In this document: one piece after another, positions 35,055 to 42,919 of the stretch
Numbering within the stretch: the stretch's first letter is position 1
Layout of the letters: each line of letters begins with the position of its first letter
Assembly: GCA_049515135.1 (NCBI GenBank)
Contig: JBEKUJ010000013.1
Location: forward strand, 58,433-122,432
Direction of reading: 5' to 3'
DNA: 64,000 nt
DNA from: Fen-1364 sp049515135
GTDB taxonomy: Bacteria > Spirochaetota > Spirochaetia > SZUA-6 > Fen-1364
Position numbers and translations under genes: made by a program
The notes under the pieces: generated by a model
What the model saw: the letters and a program-made list of their open reading frames with translations, nothing else
Told to the model about the DNA's origin: nothing
The model's database searches: none

Positions 35055-36818
35055 ATGCGGAAAACGCGCATCGTCTGCACGCTCGGCCCGTCGACTGAGG
35101 ACGTCGAGCTCCTCTCCCGCCTCCTGGAAGCGGGGATGAACGTGGCCCGGTTCAACATGGCGCACGGCGATCACGACTATCACGCTGCCATGATTACAAA
35201 AGTGAGGGAGGCAAGCAGACGGACAGGCATCCCCGTCGGCCTTCTCATCGACATCAAGGGTCCCGAAGTCCGCACCGGCATCGTCGCGGACGGGAGCAGC
35301 ATCGAGCTTACCCCCGGGTCGGAAGTCCTTGTGGCATCGGATGACTCTCCCTGCACGGAGGAACAGATCAGCGTCACCTACGCGGACCTGCCGGAGCAGG
35401 TCACCGCGGGGAAGCATATCCTGATTGCCGACGGTCTGATCGACCTGGAGGTTACGGCGGTTGAAGGACGGCTCACCCACTGCGTTGTCCGCTCAGGGGG
35501 GCAGCTGGGATCACGCAAGAACGTGAACATCATCGGGATCAAGAGCCGGCTCCCGGCGATCACCGACAAGGACCGGGTGAACATCGACTTTGCCGTGAAG
35601 CAGGGAATGGACTTCGTTGCCGCATCGTTTGTGCGCAAGCCGGATGACATCCTGGAGATCCGCCGCATTTTGCTGGCAGAGACCTCTCCGCTTCAGATCA
35701 TCGCCAAGATCGAGGACCAGGAAGGAGTGGACAACGTGGACGATATCCTGGGCGTGGCTGATGGGCTCATGATCGCGCGCGGGGACCTGGGCGTGCAGCT
35801 TCCCACGGAGGAGATCCCCCTGGTCCAGAAGCGCCTCATCCTCAAGTGCCACGAGCAGAACAAGACCGTCATCACGGCCACGCAGATGCTGGACTCCATG
35901 ATCTACAACCCCCGTCCCACGCGCGCCGAGGCCACCGACGTGGCGAATGCCATCTTCGACGGCTCGGACGCGGTGATGCTTTCCGGCGAGACGGCCAGCG
36001 GCAAGTACCCCGTCCAGGCGGTCAAGGTCATGGACTCCATCGCGCGGACTGCTGAAGAATCCCCCGAGTACGAGTCGCGCGTGCGGCGGTTTTTCCGGCT
36101 GGATGACCCGAGTGAGGACGTGGCGCAGTCGGTGGCCCGCAGCGCGTTCCTGGTGGCACGGGAGATTCACGCGGCGGCAATCCTCGCCCCCACCCTGCAC
36201 GGCAACACGCCACGGCTCATCAGCAAATACCGGCCGTCGCAGGACATTATTGCCGTCACACCATCTGAGGCTGTCCAACGGAGGCTGCTCCTGTCCTGGG
36301 GCATCGTGCCCCTGTTTTCGGAGCTCGGCGAAGACTCCGATGCAATGCTGAACAAATCCCTGGCCGTGGCAATGGCACACGGGCTGGTGAAGAACTTCGA
36401 CAGGGTGGTCATCCTGGCGGGGATCCCGGTTCACTCCCCCATCATGCTCAACACGATCCGGGTCCACTTTGTCGGCAACGTTCTTGCAAAGGGCCAACGC
36501 GGCTTTGGCGGGTATCGGGCCGGCAGGATCGTCCGGGTGGAGGACTCCCTGGATGCAGAGCTGCGCCTGAAGCACGACGATTCGGAGATCCTTCTGGCCC
36601 GGTTCCTGACCCCCGATTTTCTGCCCCTTCTCACCGGCCTTCGCGGCATAATATTGGAGGAGTCTTCATACCTCAGCGACGAGCAGATTCGAAGCAAGAC
36701 TCCCGACGTGGCTGTGATTGCAGCAGTTCCCGGAGCCATGGCCATCCTGGAAGACGGGTTCACCGTCACCCTCCACGGGGATGAAAAGGTGGTCTACGAA
36801 GGGATGATGCCGGCCTGA
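35055..36818 (+). CDS. pyk: Pyruvate kinase, long form with extra C-terminal domain
   Basis: A 587-residue enzyme that makes ATP and pyruvate from PEP and ADP. The TIM barrel has RKTRIVCTLGPST, NVARFNMAHGD, DIKGPEVRTG, the metal/active-site IIAKIEDQEGV and MIARGDLGVQ, and MLDSMI. After the normal end near residue 475 comes about 110 residues like the extra C-terminal domain of Bacillus-type enzymes. That domain lacks the swivelling phosphohistidine motif (TSGG.T.H) of PEP-utilising proteins. The gene abuts dnaJ end to end. Confidence 0.93.
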   Translation: MRKTRIVCTLGPSTEDVELLSRLLEAGMNVARFNMAHGDHDYHAAMITKVREASRRTGIPVGLLIDIKGPEVRTGIVADGSSIELTPGSEVLVASDDSPCTEEQISVTYADLPEQVTAGKHILIADGLIDLEVTAVEGRLTHCVVRSGGQLGSRKNVNIIGIKSRLPAITDKDRVNIDFAVKQGMDFVAASFVRKPDDILEIRRILLAETSPLQIIAKIEDQEGVDNVDDILGVADGLMIARGDLGVQLPTEEIPLVQKRLILKCHEQNKTVITATQMLDSMIYNPRPTRAEATDVANAIFDGSDAVMLSGETASGKYPVQAVKVMDSIARTAEESPEYESRVRRFFRLDDPSEDVAQSVARSAFLVAREIHAAAILAPTLHGNTPRLISKYRPSQDIIAVTPSEAVQRRLLLSWGIVPLFSELGEDSDAMLNKSLAVAMAHGLVKNFDRVVILAGIPVHSPIMLNTIRVHFVGNVLAKGQRGFGGYRAGRIVRVEDSLDAELRLKHDDSEILLARFLTPDFLPLLTGLRGIILEESSYLSDEQIRSKTPDVAVIAAVPGAMAILEDGFTVTLHGDEKVVYEGMMPA

Positions 36819-37736
36819 TCATGCGCCCAGTGTTTTTTCGAACTCCTCGATGAGCTGCCGCTGCCGGTCTGTCAGGCGGCGGGGGATCTCCACGCTGACC
36901 CGAACAAGCTGGTCCCCAGTGCCCTTACCCTTCAGGTGGGGCATGCCCTTGCCCCTGAGACGAAAGATGCTTCCGCTCTGTGTGCCGGCAGGGACTTTCA
37001 TTGTGACTTCCCCGTCCATGGTCGGCACCCTGATTTCCGTTCCCAGGATTGCCCGCGTGAGGCTGACGCTCACCTCCACCTGGAGGTCCGCGCCGTTGCG
37101 CTGAAACGTCCTGTGAACGGGAACTTCGATGACGGCATAGAGGTCCCCGCCGTCCTCCCCTTCCCCCTTGATGCGCAGCCGGGACCCCGAGTCCACGCCG
37201 GGCGGGATGGTGACCGTGAGCGTGCGGACGGTCCCATTGCGCTGCACCTGGATGGACTTTTGCGTGCCGCGATACGCCTCCTCGAGGGTCACGGAAACGG
37301 TGAGCTCCACGTCCCTGCCACGGCGTGGGGCTCCGTTCCCCGACCTGCCTTTCTGCCTTCGCCCGCGGGTGCTGAACAGGTCGAAGCCCAGGTCGCCGAA
37401 AAGGTTCTCGAAGAAGCCTCCTCCGAGCCCGAAGTCCCCGAGGTCCTCGAACACGCTGCTGAAATCCGTGCCCCGGAAGATATCCTCCTGGCGGAACTTC
37501 TGGTCCACCCCCGCGTGCCCGTACTGATCGAACAGCGACCGCTTCTGCGGATCAGAGAGGACGGCATATGCTTCTGAGATTTCCTTGAACGCGTCTTCCG
37601 CCTCTTTCTTTTTCTCAGGCGGAACCCGGTCAGGGTGGTGGCGCAGGGCGAGCTCCCGGTAGGCCTTTTTCAGCTCTTCGGGAGTGGCGCCCTTCCTGAC
37701 TCCCAGGATCTCATAGTAGTCACGCTTCGATGACAT
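36819..37736 (-). CDS. dnaJ: J-domain co-chaperone without zinc-finger domain (DnaJ/CbpA type)
   Basis: A 305-residue type II Hsp40. The J domain (1-70) has YYEILGVRKGATPEELKKAY and the HPD tripeptide in RHHPDR. A Gly/Phe-rich linker (DFGLGGGFFENLFGDLGFD) leads straight to the two C-terminal beta domains (LEEAYRG, IPPGVDSGSRLRIKGEGE, RLRGKGMPH). The CxxCxGxG zinc repeats of full-length DnaJ are missing. It would stimulate DnaK ATPase and deliver substrates. It lies 116 bp downstream of dnaK; grpE is not in the window. Confidence 0.92.
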   Translation of the reverse strand: MSSKRDYYEILGVRKGATPEELKKAYRELALRHHPDRVPPEKKKEAEDAFKEISEAYAVLSDPQKRSLFDQYGHAGVDQKFRQEDIFRGTDFSSVFEDLGDFGLGGGFFENLFGDLGFDLFSTRGRRQKGRSGNGAPRRGRDVELTVSVTLEEAYRGTQKSIQVQRNGTVRTLTVTIPPGVDSGSRLRIKGEGEDGGDLYAVIEVPVHRTFQRNGADLQVEVSVSLTRAILGTEIRVPTMDGEVTMKVPAGTQSGSIFRLRGKGMPHLKGKGTGDQLVRVSVEIPRRLTDRQRQLIEEFEKTLGA

Positions 37737-37751
37737 AACAATTCTGTCCGC

Positions 37752-37840
37752 CCCGACGCCAGGGATGGCGAAGGACGGCGTACGCCCCGCTGCGCGTAAG
37801 CGCAGCGTTGGATGGCGGAAGCCGCCCAGCGCGCCCTACC
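37752..37840. repeat. REP-like palindromic element between dnaK and dnaJ
   Basis: Consecutive hairpins GGCGTACGCC and GCTGCGC-GTA-AGCGCAGC, then GGCGGAAGCCGCC, with the flanking phrase GATGGCGAAGG shared with the repeats at 39945-40130. It could stabilise dnaK mRNA or lower dnaJ expression. Confidence 0.5.
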
Positions 37841-37852
37841 GGGGTGCTGATC

Positions 37853-39781
37853 TTATTTATCTTTCTTTTCTTCGCGAAACTCGGCGTCGATGACGTCGTC
37901 ATCCTTCTTGCCGTCGCCACTCTTGGCGCCCGTGCCCGAGTCCTGGGGTCCGGCCTGCTCGGGACCGGGACCCGCGCCGCCCTGCTGCTTGCCGGCCTGC
38001 TGCTTGTACACTTCCTCCGCAAGCTTGTGGGACGCCTTGGTCAGCTCGTCCGTGCCCCTCTTGATCCGGTCCACGTTCTTGTCCTTGATGGCGGACTTCA
38101 GGTCGTTGAGCTTCGCCTCGATGTTGGCCCTCTCCGCCTGGCTCACCTTGTCCCCGTAGTCCTTGAGAGACTTCTCCACGGAGTACGCAAGCGTGTCAGC
38201 CTGGTTGATGGCCTCCACCTCTTCCTTGCGCTTGGCGTCGTCAGAGGCGAACTGCTCCGCCTGGCGCACCATCTTCTCTATCTCTTCCTTGGAGAGCTTC
38301 TTGGGCGCGGTGATCTTGATGGACTGCTGCTTGCCGGTCCCCAGATCCTTGGCTGCAACGCTGACAATGCCGTTGGCGTCGATGTCGAAGGACACCTCGA
38401 TCTGCGGCACGCCGCGCTGCGCAGGGGGGATTCCCACGAGGTTGAACCTGCCCAGCTCCACGTTGTCGTTCGCCATGGGCCGCTCCCCCTGGAGCACCCG
38501 GATAGTGACCTCGGTCTGGTTGTCCGCGGCAGTGGAGAAGATCTCGCTCTTGCGCGTGGGGATGGTGGTATTGCGCTCGATGAGCTTCGTGCTCACCCCG
38601 CCCAGGGTCTCGATGCCCAGGGACAGCGGCGTCACGTCCAGGAGGAGGACGTCTTTCACCTCTCCCTTGATGATGGCCGCCTGGATGGCTGCGCCCATGG
38701 CCACGCACTCCATGGGGTCCACGCCGCGCTCTATCTTCTTGCCGAAGAAGTCCTCCACGAACTTCTGGACGATGGGCATGCGCGTGGGTCCGCCCACCAT
38801 GATGATCTTGTCAATGTCGGCGCCGTTTTCGTTGAACTGCACGCCGTCCTTGGAGAACGCGCCTCGAGCGTCCTTCAGCGCCGTTTCCAGGGGGCCGCGG
38901 CAGCGCTGGACGATGGGGCCGACGAGCTCTTCCAGCTTGGCCCTGTTCACCGTCATGGTGAGGTGCTTGGGGCCGCTTGCGTCAGCGGTGATGAATGGCA
39001 GGTTGAGGTCCGTGGACATGGTGCTGGACAGCTCCACCTTCGCTTTTTCCGCAGCCTCCCGCACCCGCTGCATGGCCATGGTGTCCTTCTTGAGGTCGAT
39101 GCCGGTCTGGCGCATGAACTCCTTCACCACGTAGTCGACGAAGGCGTTGTCCATGTCGGTTCCTCCCAGCTGAGTGTCCCCGCTGGTGGCCACGACCTTG
39201 AACCCGCCCTCTTTCCACATCTCCATGATGGTCACGTCGAGGGTCCCGCCGCCGAAGTCGAACACAAGGATCTTCAGCTCCTTGCCGGCTTTCTCCAGCC
39301 CGTAGGCCAGACACGCCGCCGTAGGCTCGTTGATGATGCGCAGCACTTTCAGGCCGGCAATCTCCCCTGCGTCCTTGGTAGCCGTACGCTGGTTGTCGTC
39401 GAAGTACGCGGGGCAGGTGATGACCACCTCTTCCACGGCGTCTCCGAGGTATGCCTCCGCATCCTGTTTGATCTTCTGCAATATGAATGCTGAGATCTGC
39501 TGGGGGCTGTACTCCTTGCCGAACAGCCGGAACTTGTGGTCGGTTCCCATCTTTCGCTTGGCAGCGTAGATGGTGCCGTCAGGGTTGATGGCCGCCTGCC
39601 TGCGGGCGGGCTCTCCCACCAGCCGGTCTCCTTCCTTCGTAAACGCCACGAAAGAGGGAAACGCCTTGCCTGACGAGACTCCGGCGCCCTCCGCGGACGG
39701 AATGATTGTGGGCCGACCGCCTTCCATGACCGCAGCGGCCGAGTTGGAGGTCCCCAGGTCGATTCCAATGACTCTTGCCAT
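37853..39781 (-). CDS. dnaK: Chaperone protein DnaK (Hsp70)
   Basis: A 642-residue Hsp70. The ATPase domain opens RVIGIDLGTSNSAAAVMEGG and holds VFDFGGGTLDVTIME and VGGPTRMPIVQ. The substrate domain has LLLDVTPLSLGIETLGGV, and the C-terminus ends in a Gly/Gln-rich tail with the acidic DDVIDAEF motif. I start at ATG 39781, preceded by GAGGAG and matching family starts; an upstream in-frame stretch is not conserved. No CIRCE box or sigma-32-type promoter is seen upstream. Confidence 0.96.
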   Translation of the reverse strand: MARVIGIDLGTSNSAAAVMEGGRPTIIPSAEGAGVSSGKAFPSFVAFTKEGDRLVGEPARRQAAINPDGTIYAAKRKMGTDHKFRLFGKEYSPQQISAFILQKIKQDAEAYLGDAVEEVVITCPAYFDDNQRTATKDAGEIAGLKVLRIINEPTAACLAYGLEKAGKELKILVFDFGGGTLDVTIMEMWKEGGFKVVATSGDTQLGGTDMDNAFVDYVVKEFMRQTGIDLKKDTMAMQRVREAAEKAKVELSSTMSTDLNLPFITADASGPKHLTMTVNRAKLEELVGPIVQRCRGPLETALKDARGAFSKDGVQFNENGADIDKIIMVGGPTRMPIVQKFVEDFFGKKIERGVDPMECVAMGAAIQAAIIKGEVKDVLLLDVTPLSLGIETLGGVSTKLIERNTTIPTRKSEIFSTAADNQTEVTIRVLQGERPMANDNVELGRFNLVGIPPAQRGVPQIEVSFDIDANGIVSVAAKDLGTGKQQSIKITAPKKLSKEEIEKMVRQAEQFASDDAKRKEEVEAINQADTLAYSVEKSLKDYGDKVSQAERANIEAKLNDLKSAIKDKNVDRIKRGTDELTKASHKLAEEVYKQQAGKQQGGAGPGPEQAGPQDSGTGAKSGDGKKDDDVIDAEFREEKKDK

Positions 39782-39944
39782 ATTCTTTTCTCCTCTACTG
39801 CTCTCCCGTACGCCCGGGCGCGCGGCTCTTCCGCTCTTTTGCCGCCCGGGGAAACCACTATCTTCTGACAATTGCTGTGATTGCGGGAGACATTCAACTG
39901 AGAAGAAGGTAAATAGGGAAGCCCTGGAAAGTCAAGCCAAGCCA

Positions 39945-40130
39945 CGGACGGCGAAGGTCGGCCGAGGCCATGGATGGCCGAAAGGCCGACCAGAGGCATG
40001 GATGGCGAAGGTCGGCCCCGCCACGCAAGCGTGGCGTGGATGGCTGAAAGGCCGACCAGAGGCATGGAAGCCGAGGGGCGCCGAGCCCTAGCGCGGTACA
40101 CCGCGCGGAGGCGGAAGGCGCCCCAAAGCC
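39945..40130. repeat. Array of three REP-like nested palindromes
   Basis: This is the main content of the 421-bp gene-free stretch between the dnaK and GH1 start codons. Unit A has arms GGTCGGCC/GGCCGACC (39956-39963, 39984-39991). Unit B has the same arms (40010-40017, 40050-40057) around the hairpin CCACGC-AA-GCGTGG. Unit C has arms GGGGCGCC/GGCGCCCC (40075-40082, 40117-40124) around a GCGCGG/CCGCGC hairpin. Units are joined by AGAGGCATGGA. The remaining parts, 39782-39944 and 40131-40202, carry only the two ribosome sites. Confidence 0.75.
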
Positions 40131-40202
40131 ATGGATTTGGCCCTGCCTGCATCTCGACTTGCATCGCTGCCTTGCGCTACCATGCGACCGTCGGAGGGAC
40201 TC

Positions 40203-41558
40203 ATGCGCATCGTGTTTCCTCGCGGCTTCCTCTGGGGCGCGGCCACGGCCTCCTACCAGATCGAGGGGTCTCCCCTTGCCGACGGCGCAACCCCCTCCAT
40301 CTGGCACGAGTTCAGCCACCGGCGCGGGAAAATCAGGGACGGAACGAACGGCGACGTGGCGTGCGATCACTACCGCCGATACGCGCATGACATCGAACTC
40401 ATGAAGGACCTGGGGCTCAACGCCTACAGGTTTTCCGTTTCCTGGCCGCGCATCTTCCCCGAGCCGGGGCGCCTCAACCAGAAGGGCCTGGACTTCTACT
40501 CGCGTGTGGTGGACTGCCTGCTGGCGGCCGGCATCGAGCCGTGGCTCACCGTCTTTCACTGGGACGAGCCGGTGTGGCTGGAAAGGTTGGGGGGCTTTCT
40601 GAAGCGTCAGTCGATCGACCACCTTGTGGAGTACGGCGACCGCCTTTTCAGAAGTCTCGGCGACCGTGTGAAAAACTGGATTTCCGTCAATGAGCCCTCG
40701 ATCTTCGCTTCCCTCGGGTACATTCTGGGATATTTCCCCCCGGGAAGGAAGAACGACCTCAGCGGCATGTTTCACTGCGCCCACCACCTCCTTCTGGCGC
40801 ACGCCAGACTTCGCACGGCAATGAAAAGCAGCGTGACCGACGGGCGCATGGGAATGGCCCTGGCTCAGATCTGGATATCCGCGAAAGACCCCGGGAACGC
40901 CAGGGACAGTGAGGCCGCGGACTTCATGGATCAGGCGCTCAACCGGTTCTTCATAGACCCCCTGTACCGCGGCGTCTATCCGGCGCGCGTACTTTCCAAG
41001 ATGGTGCGCCACCTGCCCCGGGGTTTCGAGAAGGACCTCCCCGACCTGAAGGGCTCAATGGATTTCGCCGGGATCAATTACTACCAGCGGGCGGTCTACC
41101 GCTGGTCACCGTTTCAGCCCTACACACGGGCACGGGAGCACATCGATCCGGCGGCGCGGCGCAGCGCGATGTGGGAGATCTACCCGTCAGGGATCTACCG
41201 CCTTCTCCTGCGGCTCCGCGACGAGTACGCAAATCCCGTCTGCTACATAACGGAGAACGGCTTCCCCCTTCCCCTGACTGACGGACGTGATCCCCTGGAC
41301 GACCCGGAGCGGGTGGCGTACCTGAGGGACCATATTTCGCTGGTTGGGAAGGCGATCGAAGGCGGAGTAGACTGCAGAGGGTATTTCCACTGGACGCTGA
41401 TGGACAACTTCGAGTGGGCGTTCGGTCACGTGATGCGCTTCGGTCTGCTGCACACCGATTTCGCAACGCAGGAGCGCCGCTTTCGAAAGAGCGCGTTCTG
41501 GTACAAGGAGCTGGCGAGCAACAACTGGCTTGACACAGAGCAGCTCGTGCTCAATTGA
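40203..41558 (+). CDS. Glycoside hydrolase family 1 (beta-glucosidase type)
   Basis: A 451-residue GH1 barrel. It starts FPRGFLWGAATASYQIEGSP. The acid/base Glu164 lies in WISVNEPS and the nucleophile Glu352 in YITENGFPLP. The FNWTLMDNFEW-type aglycone loop reads YFHWTLMDNFEWAFGH. Cytoplasmic: no signal peptide. Substrates are beta-glucosides, beta-galactosides or their 6-phosphates, not separable here. I start at ATG 40203 because GGAGGGACTC precedes it. The hisD -35 box overlaps its stop codon. Confidence 0.93.
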   Translation: MRIVFPRGFLWGAATASYQIEGSPLADGATPSIWHEFSHRRGKIRDGTNGDVACDHYRRYAHDIELMKDLGLNAYRFSVSWPRIFPEPGRLNQKGLDFYSRVVDCLLAAGIEPWLTVFHWDEPVWLERLGGFLKRQSIDHLVEYGDRLFRSLGDRVKNWISVNEPSIFASLGYILGYFPPGRKNDLSGMFHCAHHLLLAHARLRTAMKSSVTDGRMGMALAQIWISAKDPGNARDSEAADFMDQALNRFFIDPLYRGVYPARVLSKMVRHLPRGFEKDLPDLKGSMDFAGINYYQRAVYRWSPFQPYTRAREHIDPAARRSAMWEIYPSGIYRLLLRLRDEYANPVCYITENGFPLPLTDGRDPLDDPERVAYLRDHISLVGKAIEGGVDCRGYFHWTLMDNFEWAFGHVMRFGLLHTDFATQERRFRKSAFWYKELASNNWLDTEQLVLN

Positions 41559-41583
41559 CGCCCGGCCCCCCGACCTGTAGAGT
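41555..41583 (+). promoter_or_regulatory. Promoter of the hisD-family operon, leaderless type
   Basis: TTGACG (41555-41560, overlapping the upstream TGA), 17-bp spacer, TAGAGT (41578-41583), 7 nt before the ATG at 41591. No ribosome site. Confidence 0.7.
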
Positions 41584-41590
41584 AGCTGCT

Positions 41591-42919
41591 ATGAATGTGC
41601 GCATCCTCTCCTGGCGTTCACTCTCCGGGGAGGAGAAAAAGAGAATTCTTTCCCGTTCGGAGCAGGATATCTCGTCCGTGACGCCCCAGGTGCGGGAAAT
41701 CATTGAGCGGGTGCGCGCAGAAGGCGACGCGGCGCTCATCCACTACACACGCAGGTTCAACGGCGCAGACATTGCGGGCATTCCCCTGGCCGTCCAGGAG
41801 GAAGAGTTCGCCCGGGCAGAATCGCTGCTCTCCGCCGCGGTCAAAGAGGCCATCGCGTTCTGCGTGCGCAACGTGAGGGTCTACCACGAGGGACAGCGGC
41901 CGGGCGTCATGACCCTCGGCGAGGTGATGCCGGGCGTGTATGCGGGAGAACGGGCCGCCCCCATTGCGGCGGTGGGCCTGTACGCGCCGCGCGGCAAGGG
42001 CAGTTTCCCCTCCTCCACGTACATGATGGCAGAGCCCGCCAGAGTGGCCGGGGTGCCGCGCGTGGTCGTTGTAACTCCGCCGGACGCCGCCGGGGCATGT
42101 GATCCGGCAACCCTCTTCGCCGCGCGGCTGTGCGGCGCCCATGAGGTGTACAGGATCGGCGGCGTGCAGGCAATTGCCGCGCTTGCGTTCGGAACGGAGA
42201 GCATCCGGCGCGTGGAGAAGTTCGTAGGGCCGGGCAACCAGTACGTGACCGCGGCAAAAAGGCTCCTTGTCGGCGTGGTGGACGTAGGACTCCCGGCAGG
42301 CCCCTCGGAGTCCATGATCATCGCTGATGAAAGCGCGGATGCCCATCGCGTGGCGCTGGACCTCCTGATCGAGGCCGAGCACGGCGCTGATTCGCAGGCG
42401 CTTCTTGTGACCCCCGCAGAGGGAACGGCGCGCGAGGTGGCCGGGCTCCTCCCCAAGCTCGCCGCGTCGCTGCCGGAGCCGCGGGCAACCTACGTGCGTG
42501 AGGTGTTTGCGAACTACGGCGGCATTATCGTGACCGCGGACATTGACGAAGCTCTTGCGGTGGCCAACGAGGTGGCTCCCGAGCACCTGCAGATCGCCAC
42601 TGCGGATCCTCTTGCCACGCTGTCCGGTGTGCGCAACGCCGGTGAGATCCTCCTGGGGCAGGACACCCCGTTCTCTCTCGCCAACTACGCAATCGGCGCG
42701 AATGCCGTCCTTCCCACCGGAGGAAAGGCGCGGTCCTTTTCGCCCCTCTCCGTCCGGGATTTCCTCAAGTACTCGTCAGTGGCGTACCTGACGGCCCAGG
42801 GACACCAGGCGCTTCGCGGCGCCGCCATCACCCTGGCGGACTACGAAGGTTTTCCGGCGCATGCCATGGCCCTCAGGGAAAGGAGAATGGATGAAACCCA
42901 CACCCGCAAAGAGAGCTGA
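41591..42919 (+). CDS. hisD: Histidinol dehydrogenase family protein
   Basis: A 442-residue HisD-fold NAD-dependent dehydrogenase. Visible motifs are GLYAPRGKGSFPSS, FVGPGNQYVTAAKR, VDVGLPAGPSES, AEHGADSQ, the catalytic pair in VAPEHLQI, and NYAIGANAVLPTGG. In the segment LIEAEHG the first zinc-ligand position appears as Glu where classical HisD has Gln (LSQAEHG). There are no other histidine genes nearby; it heads an operon with a glycosyltransferase-like gene, folC, a macro-domain gene and rqcH. It may make histidine or oxidise another amino alcohol or diol. Confidence 0.85.
   Translation: MNVRILSWRSLSGEEKKRILSRSEQDISSVTPQVREIIERVRAEGDAALIHYTRRFNGADIAGIPLAVQEEEFARAESLLSAAVKEAIAFCVRNVRVYHEGQRPGVMTLGEVMPGVYAGERAAPIAAVGLYAPRGKGSFPSSTYMMAEPARVAGVPRVVVVTPPDAAGACDPATLFAARLCGAHEVYRIGGVQAIAALAFGTESIRRVEKFVGPGNQYVTAAKRLLVGVVDVGLPAGPSESMIIADESADAHRVALDLLIEAEHGADSQALLVTPAEGTAREVAGLLPKLAASLPEPRATYVREVFANYGGIIVTADIDEALAVANEVAPEHLQIATADPLATLSGVRNAGEILLGQDTPFSLANYAIGANAVLPTGGKARSFSPLSVRDFLKYSSVAYLTAQGHQALRGAAITLADYEGFPAHAMALRERRMDETHTRKES

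Noticed and set aside
37808..39493. 561-codon plus-strand frame opposite dnaK
   Set aside because: Purely antisense to dnaK, a known artefact for this gene; no start signals.
39782..39944. CIRCE or sigma-32 control of dnaK
   Set aside because: No TTAGCACTC inverted repeat and no CTTGAA/CCCCAT pair could be found.
39945..40130. CRISPR-like array
   Set aside because: Units are nested palindromes of unequal length without constant direct repeats or unique spacers, and no cas genes are near.
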